The notes under the pieces: model-generated
Seen by the model: the letters and a program-made list of their open reading frames with translations, nothing else
What the model was told of the DNA's origin: nothing
Database searches by the model: none
In this document: piece after piece, positions 17,027 to 25,731 of the stretch
Position numbering within the stretch: position 1 is the stretch's first letter
How the letters are laid out: each line of letters begins with the position of its first letter
Assembly: GCF_900112865.1 (NCBI RefSeq)
Contig: NZ_FONH01000003.1
Span: 266,005-330,004, forward strand
Origin: Dyella marensis
Lineage (GTDB): Bacteria > Pseudomonadota > Gammaproteobacteria > Xanthomonadales > Rhodanobacteraceae
Reading direction: 5' to 3'
Length of the DNA stretch: 64,000 bases
Made by a program: the position numbers and the translations under genes

Positions 17027-19957
17027 ATGAGTCAGGGCATCGCGCCGCGCATGCGGCTTGGTCATGGAATCGCTCGCCGGCCGCTCGCTGCGGCCTGCAT
17101 CGCCGCCTCGTTGATGGCCGGCACCGCTGCCGCGCAGGACACGCAGGCGCCGCAACAGCAACCGCCTCAACAACAGCAGCCTCCGGCGCAGGGCAACCCG
17201 CCTGATGCACAGAAGAAGCCCGCGCCGGGCCAGGTCAGCAACCTGCAGGAAGTGGTGGTCACCGGCATTCGCGGCAGCATCGAGAGCTCGATCCGCGCCA
17301 AGCAGAACTCCGACAGCATCATCGAGGCGATCTCGGCCGAGGACATCGGCAAGCTGCCGGATGCGAGCATTGCCGAAAGCCTGGCGCGGCTGTCGGGCCT
17401 GGCGACGCAGCGCGTGGACGGGCGCGCCAATGTGATCTCGATCCGCGGCCTGTCGCCGGATTTCGCCGGCACCACGCTCAACGGGCGCGAGCAGGCGACG
17501 ATCGGCGAGAACCGCGGCGTCGAGTACGACCAATATCCCTCCGAGCTGATCAGCGGCGCGGCGGTGTACAAGACGCCGGATGCGAGCCTGGTCGGGCAGG
17601 GGCTGTCCGGCACGGTGGACCTGCATACGATCAAGCCGCTGGATCTGCCCAAGCGCGCCATCGCGATCAACCTGCGTGGCGAGCACACCACCAACGACAA
17701 GCTCAACCCCGGTTCGGGCGTGGGCGACATGGGGCATCGCGCAAGCTTTTCGTATATCGACCAGTTCTTCGATCACACCCTGGGCGTGGCCGTTGGCTTT
17801 GCCCAATTGGATTCGCCGATCCAGGAGAAGCAGTACCAGGCGTGGTGGTGGAGCGTGGACAACGGCTCGGCCGGCATCGAGCAGAACTGGGGCGGCCCGC
17901 ACACGCCCGGGCTGCCGGACAATGTGCTTTCGCAGGAGGGCATGCAGTTGCGTTCGCAGTCGGAGAACCAGCTGCGCAACGGCTTGATGACGGTGCTGGA
18001 GTGGGCGCCGGGTGAGCACTACCACACCACGCTGGATCTCTATTACTCGACCTTCAACGAGCGCAAGTACAAGAACGGTGCGCAGTGGTCGAGCAGTCCG
18101 TACAACTCCAACGGTATACCGGTGTACAGCGATGTGGGCATCACGCCGGCCTCGCCGTATCCGATCGTCACCTCCGGCACGATGAGCAATATCGCGCCGA
18201 TCCTGCAGAACGAATACAGCAAGGAAAAGGACAAGCTGTTCTCGGCCGGCTGGAACCATCAGTACGACTTCGGCAACGGCTGGGTGATTACCGGCGACCT
18301 GTCGTACTCCATGGCCAAGAAGCGGTTGCGCGATGCCTACCTGTTCAGCGGCCTGGCGGGCAACCCGACCACGGACGTGTATTTCCGTACGCCTACCGGC
18401 GACGATTATCCGTACTTCCGCCCTGGCGTGGACCTGGCCAACCCGGCGAGCGTGGTGTTCACCGACCCGGACAACTACGGCTACAACGGCCGCGAAGAGT
18501 TCGACAAGCAGAAGGACACGATCAAGGCCGCGCGCTTCCAGGTCTCGCATCCGGTGGGCTGGATCTTCAGCACGGTGGACGTGGGCGCGGCCTACTCCGA
18601 GCGCAAGAAGACCAAGCAGGCCGACGTGTTCTTCGCCTGGCTCAACGGCAATGGCGACGGCGCCGGCAACGGGCCCTACGATCACACCATGGGCGTGCCG
18701 GTGGGCTCGGCCTTCCTGCGCGGGCCGACCTCGCTGAGCTACGGCGGCATCCCCGGCATTCTCAACTACAACGTGCTCGATGCACTGGGTAGCCAGTTCT
18801 ACCTGACCCAACGCAACGGACAGTCGGACTGGAGCCGCAATTACTCGATCACCGAGAAGGTGCCGGTCGCCTACGCCAAGTTCAATATCGACACGCATCT
18901 CGGCGACGTGCCTTTGCGCGGCAATGTCGGCGTGCAGTTCGTGCGCACCGACCAGTCGTCCACCGCCGTGCAGACCAATGGCGATGCGCGGGTCGGCACT
19001 CTCACGGGCGGCGCCAAGTACAACAAGTTCCTGCCCAGCCTGAACCTGGTGGCGCAGATCGCCGACGGCCAATACCTGCGCTTCGGTTTTGCCAAGACCA
19101 TGGCGCGCGGCCGCATCGACGACGAGAAGGTGTCCAGCTCCGCTTCGGTGGCGCGCGTCACCGAGGGTCCGGCAGCCGGGCAGGTGCTGTGGTCGGGCAG
19201 CGGCGGCAACCCGCAGTTGCGGCCGTATATCGCCGTGGGCACCGACCTGTCGTGGGAGAAGTACTTCGGCAAGTCGAGCTATGTGGCGGTGGCGGTGTTC
19301 AACAAGAATCTGCTGAACTACATCTATAACAAGACCGTGCTGGACTTTAATTTCGACAAGGCCGGCTTCGTCAACGACAACCCCACGCTGACGCCGACCA
19401 GCCCGATCGGCTCGTTCACCCGTCCGGAAAACGGCACCGGCGGACGCATGGAGGGCCTGGAACTGTCCGGTGCGTTCGAGGGTGGCCTGCTCTCGCAGTC
19501 GCTGGATGGTTTCGGCCTGCAGGCGAACTTCTCGTTGACCAACAGCTCGATTCCGGAGAGCTCCGTCTCGTCCATTCCAGGTGGTCCGAAGACGTTGCCG
19601 GGCCTGTCGCGCAAGGTCGCCAACCTGGCCCTGTACTACGAGAAGTACGGTTGGTCGATCCGCGTGGCCGAGCGCTATCGCTCCTCGTTTACCGGCGAGA
19701 CGGTGCCGCTGTTCGACCAGCTCGGCTATGTGAAGGTGCTGGCCGACAAGCAGACCGATCTGCAGATCGGCTACGCGTTTGCGGACGACACGCGCTTCAA
19801 TGGCCTGTCGCTGCTGCTGCAGGTCAACAACCTGAGCAACTCGCCGCAGAAGACGCAGCAGATCTCCGGCCTGCCGAACAATGTGCAGATCGGGCGTCCG
19901 CTGGACTACGTGACCTGGGGCCGCACGGTGATGTTCGGACTGAACTACAAGCTCTGA
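17027..19957 (+). CDS. TonB-dependent receptor (Xanthomonas/Caulobacter type)
   Basis: 976-residue outer-membrane transporter. ATG follows AGGGAGG. A signal peptide ends at TAAAQD, then a Q/P-rich linker, then LQEVVVTGIRGS and the plug domain (about 75-200) with EDIGKLPDASIAESLARL and ISIRGLSP. This is the plug of the TonB-Xanth-Caul subfamily, whose members import plant-type glycans or other large substrates. The barrel fills the rest and ends with GRTVMFGLNYKL. The substrate is unknown. It is transcribed alone, with a 232-bp gap upstream and a strong terminator downstream. Confidence 0.93.
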   Translation: MSQGIAPRMRLGHGIARRPLAAACIAASLMAGTAAAQDTQAPQQQPPQQQQPPAQGNPPDAQKKPAPGQVSNLQEVVVTGIRGSIESSIRAKQNSDSIIEAISAEDIGKLPDASIAESLARLSGLATQRVDGRANVISIRGLSPDFAGTTLNGREQATIGENRGVEYDQYPSELISGAAVYKTPDASLVGQGLSGTVDLHTIKPLDLPKRAIAINLRGEHTTNDKLNPGSGVGDMGHRASFSYIDQFFDHTLGVAVGFAQLDSPIQEKQYQAWWWSVDNGSAGIEQNWGGPHTPGLPDNVLSQEGMQLRSQSENQLRNGLMTVLEWAPGEHYHTTLDLYYSTFNERKYKNGAQWSSSPYNSNGIPVYSDVGITPASPYPIVTSGTMSNIAPILQNEYSKEKDKLFSAGWNHQYDFGNGWVITGDLSYSMAKKRLRDAYLFSGLAGNPTTDVYFRTPTGDDYPYFRPGVDLANPASVVFTDPDNYGYNGREEFDKQKDTIKAARFQVSHPVGWIFSTVDVGAAYSERKKTKQADVFFAWLNGNGDGAGNGPYDHTMGVPVGSAFLRGPTSLSYGGIPGILNYNVLDALGSQFYLTQRNGQSDWSRNYSITEKVPVAYAKFNIDTHLGDVPLRGNVGVQFVRTDQSSTAVQTNGDARVGTLTGGAKYNKFLPSLNLVAQIADGQYLRFGFAKTMARGRIDDEKVSSSASVARVTEGPAAGQVLWSGSGGNPQLRPYIAVGTDLSWEKYFGKSSYVAVAVFNKNLLNYIYNKTVLDFNFDKAGFVNDNPTLTPTSPIGSFTRPENGTGGRMEGLELSGAFEGGLLSQSLDGFGLQANFSLTNSSIPESSVSSIPGGPKTLPGLSRKVANLALYYEKYGWSIRVAERYRSSFTGETVPLFDQLGYVKVLADKQTDLQIGYAFADDTRFNGLSLLLQVNNLSNSPQKTQQISGLPNNVQIGRPLDYVTWGRTVMFGLNYKL

Positions 19958-19980
19958 AGCGCACGCGGTTTCCGCGCATG

Positions 19981-20012
19981 AAACGCCCGGCGCGAGCCGG
20001 GCGTTTCTTTTT
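19981..20012 (+). terminator. Intrinsic terminator of the TonB receptor
   Basis: AAACGCCCGGC pairs with GCCGGGCGTTT over a GCGA loop and runs into CTTTTT. It lies 24 bp after the receptor stop codon. Confidence 0.92.
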
Positions 20013-20044
20013 GGCATCGTCTCAACCGCTGAGATAACCACTCC

Positions 20045-20052
20045 CTATAAAA
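20045..20052 (+). promoter_or_regulatory. Possible -10 element for DUF763 gene
   Basis: TATAAAAT stands out in GC-rich sequence between the receptor terminator and the DUF763 start, giving a 5' leader of about 110 bases. No clear -35 box is seen. Confidence 0.35.
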
Positions 20053-20169
20053 TCCCGGCGATCCCGCGCCACGGCCTGTCCCCGTCGCGCCGCCGCCTTC
20101 GCCGCGCATGGAAGCCCGCCTCGGCGAGGCGGCGGGGATCGCACCTGTTTTCCCTGGAGTACCCCTCAT

Positions 20170-21444
20170 ATGACACGCCGATCCGGAAGCGCCGACCTGT
20201 CGCTGCACGGCGGGCGCGTGCCGCGCTGGCTGGCCGAGCGCATGAGCCGGCTCGGCGCGTTGATGGCGCAGGCGATCGTGCACGAATACGGTCGCGACGA
20301 ACTGCTGCGCCGGCTGGCGCATCCGTTCTGGTTCCAGTCCTTCGGCGCGGTGATGGGCATGGACTGGCATTCCTCCGGCATCACCACCAGCGTGATCGGC
20401 GCGCTCAAGCGCGGTCTCGGGCCGCTGGAGCACGAGCTTGGCATCCATGTCTGCGGCGGTCGCGGCCGGCATTCGCGCGCGACGCCGGGCGAGCTGGTGG
20501 CGATCGGCGAGCGCGTGGGTTTCGATGGTGCGGCGTTGGCGCAGGCGAGCCGGCTGGTGGCGAAGGTGGACAGCGCGGCGGTGCAGGACGGCTTCGACCT
20601 GTACCTGCACGGTTTCATCGTGGCCGACGACGGTCGCTGGGTGGTGGTGCAGCAGGGCATGAACGGCGAACGACGGCAGGCGCGCCGTTATCACTGGCTG
20701 TCGGAGGATCTGAAGAGTTTCGTCGACGATCCCCACGCCGCGGTGGACGGACCGGAACAGGGGCGCATCGTCAATCTCGCCGACCGTCGTGCGCAGGCCT
20801 CGCGCGAGGCGCAACTGGAACTGCTGCGCACGCTCGGGCCGGACGGCATCGTGCGCGAATGGCGCGGGATCGATCGTGCCGTTGCACCGGCGCCTTCGCT
20901 CGAGCAGGTGCCGCTGCAGCTCGGCTTGCTGCCGCACCTGATCCTGCCCGACCACCACGACGTGCGCGGCAGCGACGTGGTGCTGCGCCGCCTGCACGGC
21001 AACCTCGCCGCGGCGGCGGAGAACGGGCCGAAGGATTTCACCGAGCTGCTGCAGCAGCCGGGCGTCGGTGCACGCACCGTGCGTGCCCTGGCGATGGTGG
21101 CCGAGGTGCTGCATGGCGCGCCGTGCCGTTTCAGCGATCCGGCGCGCTTCTCGATGGCCCACGGCGGCAAGGACCGCCATCCGTTCCCCGTGCCCACGCG
21201 CGTGTACGACCACACCATCCAGGTGCTGAAGTCGGCGGTGACGCAGGCGAAGCTGGGACGCGAGGAGGAACTGGCCGCGCTGAAACGCCTGGACGAGCAG
21301 TCGCGCAGGCTGGAGCGGCATGCGCGCGGGCCGGCGGTGGAGCAGCTGATCGCGGAGGAGCGGCGGCGCTCGCATGAGTATGGCGGGCGCAGTGTGTTCG
21401 GATGGGAGCATGCGCCTGACACGAACAAGCGTAGGTTGGGGTGA
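20170..21444 (+). CDS. DUF763 domain protein
   Basis: 424-residue soluble protein covering the whole DUF763 family: SGSADLSLHGGRVPRWLAERM at the start, GAVMGMDWHSSGITTSVIGALK (about 55-77), HVCGGRGRHSRATPGEL (94-110), FVDDPHAAVDG and a late HGGKDRHPFPVP. Function is unknown; the many conserved His/Asp/Arg suggest an enzyme or nucleic-acid protein. TGGAG precedes the start. The last four residues (RRLG) and the stop codon are encoded by repeat element A1, so the native C-terminus was probably altered when the repeat arrived. Confidence 0.88.
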   Translation: MTRRSGSADLSLHGGRVPRWLAERMSRLGALMAQAIVHEYGRDELLRRLAHPFWFQSFGAVMGMDWHSSGITTSVIGALKRGLGPLEHELGIHVCGGRGRHSRATPGELVAIGERVGFDGAALAQASRLVAKVDSAAVQDGFDLYLHGFIVADDGRWVVVQQGMNGERRQARRYHWLSEDLKSFVDDPHAAVDGPEQGRIVNLADRRAQASREAQLELLRTLGPDGIVREWRGIDRAVAPAPSLEQVPLQLGLLPHLILPDHHDVRGSDVVLRRLHGNLAAAAENGPKDFTELLQQPGVGARTVRALAMVAEVLHGAPCRFSDPARFSMAHGGKDRHPFPVPTRVYDHTIQVLKSAVTQAKLGREEELAALKRLDEQSRRLERHARGPAVEQLIAEERRRSHEYGGRSVFGWEHAPDTNKRRLG

Positions 21445-21469
21445 GCCGGCAGGCTCGCCCCAACCTACG
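21430..21469. repeat. Repeat family A, copy 1 (short form)
   Basis: CGTAGGTTGGGG and CCCCAACCTACG flank a 16-nt centre. It overlaps the end of DUF763 (stop TGA in GGGGTGA) and ends 4 bp before the convergent DUF899 stop, so it fills the whole junction. Confidence 0.9.
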
Positions 21470-21473
21470 CGGC

Positions 21474-22178
21474 TCAGTCGTACTGCAACTTCGGATACCA
21501 GTCTTTCCCACGCCCTTCCGGCGTCATGTCCAGCAAAGTCCACAGCGGCATCGGGTCCGGCGCGCCGCGCGGATCCTGGCCGGGGTCGGCCGTCTCCATG
21601 CCCATCTCCGCGCTCCAGAAATGGCGAATGGTGCCGTCGCGCCGCGTGAACACGTTGATCGAAGGCATGTCGCTGCCGTCCGGCGCGATGCCGCGGAAAT
21701 CGCGCGTGTAGTTGCCGTTGAGGTCGGTGTACAGCGGCAGGTCGCGCCAGCCGCGCTCCTGCTTGAACGCGAGCAGGCGCTGGATCGGCGCGCCGGCCAC
21801 GACCGCCAGCGCGACGCGCTGCTGGATATCGCGTGCCTCGCCGTTCCACGCACCCAGCAGCGAGGTGCACATCGGACAGGGCCGTTCGCGCTTGGCGCCG
21901 AACATGTAGCTGTAGACCACCAGGCTCTGCCTGTCGCCGAACAGCGCGGCGAAATCGAGCGCGCCATGTTCGCCTTCGAAGCGGTAGTCGCCGGTGATCG
22001 CGGGGCCGGGCGGCAGCGCGCGCCGCTGCGCGGCCACGCGCTCGATCTGGCGGCGCAGTTCGATCTCTTCGGTCAACAGCGCCGTGCGCGCCTTGCGGTA
22101 TTCGGCGCTCTCGCCGGGAATGGTGACGTCATTGCGGGCCGCCAGCTCAGCGGCGGGAACCAGGGGTTTGTCACTCAT
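21474..22178 (-). CDS. DUF899 thioredoxin-like protein
   Basis: 234-residue soluble protein of the DUF899 family, a thioredoxin-fold group. The redox-type motif C101-P-M-C104 follows VVYSYMFGAKRERP. The later block SVNVFTRR-like DMPSINVFTRRDGTIRHFW is also typical. The ATG follows AGGAGG. It lies 29 bp after the GST gene on the same strand, so both form an operon, divergent from the MarR-led operon. A role in thiol or peroxide chemistry is plausible but unproven. Confidence 0.85.
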   Translation of the reverse strand: MSDKPLVPAAELAARNDVTIPGESAEYRKARTALLTEEIELRRQIERVAAQRRALPPGPAITGDYRFEGEHGALDFAALFGDRQSLVVYSYMFGAKRERPCPMCTSLLGAWNGEARDIQQRVALAVVAGAPIQRLLAFKQERGWRDLPLYTDLNGNYTRDFRGIAPDGSDMPSINVFTRRDGTIRHFWSAEMGMETADPGQDPRGAPDPMPLWTLLDMTPEGRGKDWYPKLQYD

Positions 22179-22207
22179 CTTGAAAGTCCTCCTGCGGGTG
22201 GGGAAGT

Positions 22208-22867
22208 TCAGTCGCGGTCGGGCGCGCCGAGCGGGAACAGCGGACGGTAGAGCCGCGCTTCGTCGACGGCGCGTGCGAATGAGGGACGTGCGAGCAGGCG
22301 CTTGCGGTAGGCGATCACATTCGCAAAAGCCGGGTCGATCGGATGTGTCCAATCGGCATAGAACAGGAACGGTGCGGCGCCGCAATCGGCGAGGGTGAAG
22401 CGCTCGCCCGTGGCCCACTCGCGCCCGGCCATGCTGCGGTCGAGCCAGCCATAGGCGGCGTCGAGCATCTCGCGTGCTTCCTTGACGCCGTGGGCGTCCT
22501 GCGTGCCTTGCGGGCGGATCGCATCGAACACCACTTTCTGTTGCGGGGTGGCAATGTAGTTGTCGAAGAAGCGATCCATCGCGCGCACTTCCAGCGCCTC
22601 GCGCGGATCCTCCGGCAACAGCCGCACGGGGCCGGGGTGATGCAGTCCCAGGTATTCGATGATCGTGCTCGCCTCCGCCACCATGCGCCCGTCGTCGACC
22701 AGCAGGGGGAAGCGCTTGACCGGCCACATCGACAACCACTCGCCGATCGCTTCCGGATGCTCGGGCGAGAGTTCTCGCCATTCGAACGGCGTGCCGTTCT
22801 CGTAGAGCGCGATCAGCACCTTCTGGCTGTAGGAGGAGAAGGGGTGGGCGTAGAGCTGCAGGGCCAT
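22208..22867 (-). CDS. Glutathione S-transferase family protein
   Basis: 219-residue protein with an N-terminal thioredoxin-like domain (residues 1-80: LYAHPFSSYSQKVLIALYENG, then KRFPLLVDDG and EASTIIEYL, the glutathione-binding SxxI motif) and an all-helical C-terminal domain (90-210). It probably conjugates glutathione to electrophiles. First gene of a two-gene operon with DUF899. It is divergent from a MarR regulator, a common arrangement for xenobiotic-response genes. Repeat B1 has inserted in the shared promoter region. Confidence 0.9.
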   Translation of the reverse strand: MALQLYAHPFSSYSQKVLIALYENGTPFEWRELSPEHPEAIGEWLSMWPVKRFPLLVDDGRMVAEASTIIEYLGLHHPGPVRLLPEDPREALEVRAMDRFFDNYIATPQQKVVFDAIRPQGTQDAHGVKEAREMLDAAYGWLDRSMAGREWATGERFTLADCGAAPFLFYADWTHPIDPAFANVIAYRKRLLARPSFARAVDEARLYRPLFPLGAPDRD

Positions 22868-22954
22868 GGGGGCTCCGTTGGGTGTGTGTGGATATGAAGG
22901 CGACGAATGAGAGGGCAGGGGATCGACATGGTTGGTATCGCGAAGCCCCCAACT

Positions 22955-23087
22955 CGTCATTCCGGCGCAGGCCGGAATCCAGTAACGACCACGCTCGGCA
23001 GGACGACGCCATTACAGACATTGCTTTAACGATGGCGCGACAACCGAACGATGTCGCTACTGGATTCCGGCCTGCGCCGGAATGACG
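22955..23087. repeat. Repeat family B, copy 1
   Basis: 133-bp element with terminal inverted repeats reading CGTCATTCCGGCGCAGG inward (GGAATCCAGTA follows on the left, TACTGGATTCC precedes on the right). It sits in the divergent promoter region between GST and MarR. Its interior is unlike the other copies. Confidence 0.9.
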
Positions 23088-23101
23088 GGGGGGGTAAATA
23101 A

Positions 23102-23127
23102 GAAGGAAAACTTTGCAGTTTTCCTTC
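23102..23127. promoter_or_regulatory. Putative MarR operator palindrome
   Basis: GAAGGAAAACT and AGTTTTCCTTC form a perfect 11-bp inverted repeat around TTGC, 22 bp ahead of the MarR start and beside repeat B1. Its size and position fit a MarR-family operator; a leader hairpin is the alternative. Confidence 0.6.
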
Positions 23128-23149
23128 GTAACCCCTAGCATGCCGCCCC

Positions 23150-23617
23150 ATGCCCCCGCCGACCCCCAAGCCCGACGCCACCCACGCCCTCGCCGTGGAA
23201 ATGCGCATGGTGTTCGGCCAGCTGGCGCGCCGCCTGCGCAAGCAGGGCCGCACGGATCAGTTGACGTCCGCACAGACCTCCGTGCTGATCCAGCTCGAGC
23301 GGCAGGGGGCCGCCACGGTCACCGCGCTGGCCCACGCCGAGGGCGTGCGGCCGCAGTCGATGGGCGCCACGGTCGCCTCGCTGGAAGCGCTGGAGCTGGT
23401 GGCCGGCGCGCCGGACCCGGCCGACGGCAGGCAGACGCTGTGGGCGCTGACGCCCGCCTGCCACGAACTGGTCCGCGCCAGCCGCGCCGCGCGCGAGGAC
23501 TGGCTGGACCGCCTGCTGCGCGAACAGCTCGACGCCCGCGAGCAGGCTCAGCTCGCTGCCGCGATGCCGCTGCTGCGCCGCCTGCTCGATGCGTCGACGG
23601 AGCCGCGCGTACCCTGA
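23150..23617 (+). CDS. MarR family transcriptional regulator
   Basis: 155-residue winged-helix repressor. The recognition region is TVTALAHAEGVRPQSMGATVASLEALELV (about 62-90), followed by the wing with D-x-R-like PDPADGRQTLWALT. Flanking helices form the dimer interface. It leads an operon with the isochorismatase-like gene (61-bp gap) and MFS exporter, and is divergent from GST/DUF899. It probably represses both arms through the palindrome at 23102-23127, an inference from layout. Confidence 0.9.
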   Translation: MPPPTPKPDATHALAVEMRMVFGQLARRLRKQGRTDQLTSAQTSVLIQLERQGAATVTALAHAEGVRPQSMGATVASLEALELVAGAPDPADGRQTLWALTPACHELVRASRAAREDWLDRLLREQLDAREQAQLAAAMPLLRRLLDASTEPRVP

Positions 23618-23678
23618 TCGCTTTCCCACCCCGCGCGCCCGCGCGGCGCGTCGTTTCCCCGCAACGACGGAGTTCCCA

Positions 23679-24236
23679 ATGAGCATCACCGCGATCGACG
23701 CGAAGACCGCACTCATCCTGATCGACCTGCAGAAAGGCATCGTCGGCTCCAATACCGCGCATCCGGTCGACGCCGTGCTCAAGCATGTGCGCGAACTCGC
23801 CGATGCATTCCGCCGCCACCAGCTGCCGGTGGTGCTGGTCAATGTCACCGGCGGCGCGCCGGGGCGCGTGGAGCAGCGCGCGAGCGGCGAGCGTCCGGCG
23901 GACTGGGCCGAGCTGGTGCCTGAGCTGGATGCGCAGTTGGGCGATCTGCGCGTGACCAAGCAGACCTGGGGCGTCTTCGCCAGCACTGGCCTGGCCGATG
24001 AATTGCGCAGGCTGGGTGTCACCCAGGTGGTGATCGGCGGCATCTCCACCAGCATCGGCGTGGAATCCACCGCGCGGCAGGCGTTCGAAGGCGGCTTCAA
24101 TGTCACCCTGGCGATCGATGCGATGACCGATACCAAGGCCGAGGCGCACGACAACAGCATCGCGCGCATCTTCCCGCGCCTGGGCGAGACCGGCCGCACG
24201 CGCGAGATCGTCGAGCGCCTCGACGCCCGCGCATGA
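23679..24236 (+). CDS. Isochorismatase-fold protein lacking the catalytic cysteine
   Basis: 185-residue protein with the isochorismatase fold. D16 (LIDLQKG) and K94 (VTKQTWG) of the triad are present. The cysteine position is Gly127 in GGISTSIGVESTAR, where the relative at 16255 has SDFCIDTTVR. It therefore belongs to a subgroup without the usual nucleophile and may not be a hydrolase. It lies between the MarR and MFS genes in one operon, which suggests a role in handling a small toxic compound. Confidence 0.85.
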   Translation: MSITAIDAKTALILIDLQKGIVGSNTAHPVDAVLKHVRELADAFRRHQLPVVLVNVTGGAPGRVEQRASGERPADWAELVPELDAQLGDLRVTKQTWGVFASTGLADELRRLGVTQVVIGGISTSIGVESTARQAFEGGFNVTLAIDAMTDTKAEAHDNSIARIFPRLGETGRTREIVERLDARA

Positions 24237-24270
24237 GCGACGGCACGGCATCCGCGACGGACACGGGCCG

Positions 24271-25557
24271 GTGCTAGGCGCGTTCCGCTCGCTGCGCAGC
24301 TACAACTACCGCGTGTGGGCGGCCGGCGGCCTGGTTTCCAACGTCGGCACCTGGATGCAACGCACCGCGCAGGATTGGCTGGTGCTGACCGAGCTGACCC
24401 AGAAGAACGCCACCGCGGTGGGCATCGTGATGGCACTGCAGTTCGGCCCGCAGCTGGTGCTGCTGCCGCTTACCGGCTATGCAGCCGACCACTTCGACCG
24501 GCGCAAGCTGCTGTTCGCCACGCAGGGCCTGATCGGCGCGCTGGCGCTGGGCCTGGGCCTGCTCACGCTCGGCGGCTGGGTGAAGCTGTGGCATGTGTAT
24601 CTGTTCGCCGGCTTGCTCGGCGCGGTGGCGGCGTTCGATGCGCCGGCGCGGCAGACTTTCGTATCGGAACTGGCCGGCGAGGAAGACCTATCCAACGCGG
24701 TGGCGCTCAATTCCACCTCGTTCAACGCGGCGCGCATGATCGGCCCGGCGGTGGCCGGCGCGCTGCTGGCCTCGATGAGCGCGGGCTGGGTCTTCCTGAT
24801 CAATGCGCTTTCTTACGTGGCGGTGCTCGCCTCGCTGTGCATGTTGAAGGCCGACCAGCTGCATCCGCGGCTGCGTCCCGCGCGCCATCGCGGCAGCCTG
24901 ATGGAAGGTTTTCGCTATGTGTGGCACCGGCACGACCTGCGCGCGGTGCTGCTGATGCTGTTCCTGATCGGCACCTTCGGCCTGAATTTCCCGATCTTCA
25001 TTTCCGCGATGGTGGTGAAGGCCTTCCACGGCGAGGCGGACCAATACGGCCTGCTGACCTCGCTGATGGCGGCAGGCTCGGTCGCCGGCGCGCTGTTCGC
25101 GGCGCAGCAGGCGCGGCCGCGGCTGAGTTATCTGATCGCCGCGGCGCTGTGCTTCGGCGTGGGCTGCGTGCTGGCAGCGGCGATGCCCACCTATGTGTGG
25201 TTCGGCGTGATGCTGGTGGCGGTGGGCATGGCCGCGCAGACCTACACCACCTCCACCAACAGCCTGGTGCAGTTGTCGACGGAGCCGGCGATGCGCGGGC
25301 GGGTGATCGCCATCCAGTTCGCCATCGCCCTGGGCGGCACGCCGATCGGCGCGCCGCTGGTGGGCTGGGTGGCCGATACGCTGGGGCCGCGCTGGTCGCT
25401 GGGGCTGGGTGCGTTATCGGGCCTGGCGGCGGTCGCAGTCGGTTGGCGTTATTTCGTGCGCTACCGGCAGTTGCGCATGTTCGTCGAGGGCGGGCGCCTG
25501 CGCTTCAGCGTGTCGTTGACCACCGAGGCGAGCAGGGCGGCGGCGGAACAGCCTTGA
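24271..25557 (+). CDS. MFS transporter (drug/siderophore exporter type)
   Basis: 428-residue inner-membrane transporter with 12 predicted segments. Features of the DHA3/EntS-like group include SNVGTWMQRTAQDWLVL near residues 20-36, ADHFDRRKLL in the first cytoplasmic loop and the cluster NAVALNSTSFNAARMIGPAVAGAL. The start is GTG at 24271; no ATG is available in frame after the preceding stop. It is third in the MarR operon, 34 bp behind the isochorismatase-like gene, so export of the inducing compound is a reasonable guess. Confidence 0.9.
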   Translation: MLGAFRSLRSYNYRVWAAGGLVSNVGTWMQRTAQDWLVLTELTQKNATAVGIVMALQFGPQLVLLPLTGYAADHFDRRKLLFATQGLIGALALGLGLLTLGGWVKLWHVYLFAGLLGAVAAFDAPARQTFVSELAGEEDLSNAVALNSTSFNAARMIGPAVAGALLASMSAGWVFLINALSYVAVLASLCMLKADQLHPRLRPARHRGSLMEGFRYVWHRHDLRAVLLMLFLIGTFGLNFPIFISAMVVKAFHGEADQYGLLTSLMAAGSVAGALFAAQQARPRLSYLIAAALCFGVGCVLAAAMPTYVWFGVMLVAVGMAAQTYTTSTNSLVQLSTEPAMRGRVIAIQFAIALGGTPIGAPLVGWVADTLGPRWSLGLGALSGLAAVAVGWRYFVRYRQLRMFVEGGRLRFSVSLTTEASRAAAEQP

Positions 25558-25572
25558 GCGGGACAAAAAAAG

Positions 25573-25603
25573 CCGCGTCCGCCGGGTGTGGTGGCGGACG
25601 CGG
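25573..25603. terminator. Terminator hairpin
   Basis: CCGCGTCCGCC pairs with GGCGGACGCGG over a 9-nt loop. A run of A bases just left of it means that on the minus strand the stem is followed by a T run, so it can stop transcription from the small secreted gene as well as from the MFS gene. Confidence 0.75.
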
Positions 25604-25685
25604 GAAGAAGCGCCTACAGGGGTGGAGAGGCGCGAGCTACGAGGTCGGTCCGGCGTCCCGGCCGGGCGCGCGAGATATGCCGATC

Positions 25686-25725
25686 CCGGCGTGAGGCGGC
25701 CGTGAATGCAGCGGCCTCACGCCGG
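25686..25725. terminator. Second hairpin, after the minus-strand gene
   Basis: CCGGCGTGAGGC and its exact complement form a 12-bp stem just 7 bp past the stop codon at 25732. No T run follows, so it may protect the mRNA 3' end or assist the hairpin at 25573. Confidence 0.55.
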
Positions 25726-25731
25726 TGGCGG

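Noticed and set aside
16988-20041. Long minus-strand open frame of over 1000 codons
   Set aside because: Antisense of the TonB receptor; the amino-acid composition is a typical GC artefact rich in Arg, His and Ala.
25573-25725. The two hairpins as a riboswitch
   Set aside because: They are simple perfect stems after stop codons, with a T run on the minus strand, and lack any multi-helix conserved core.
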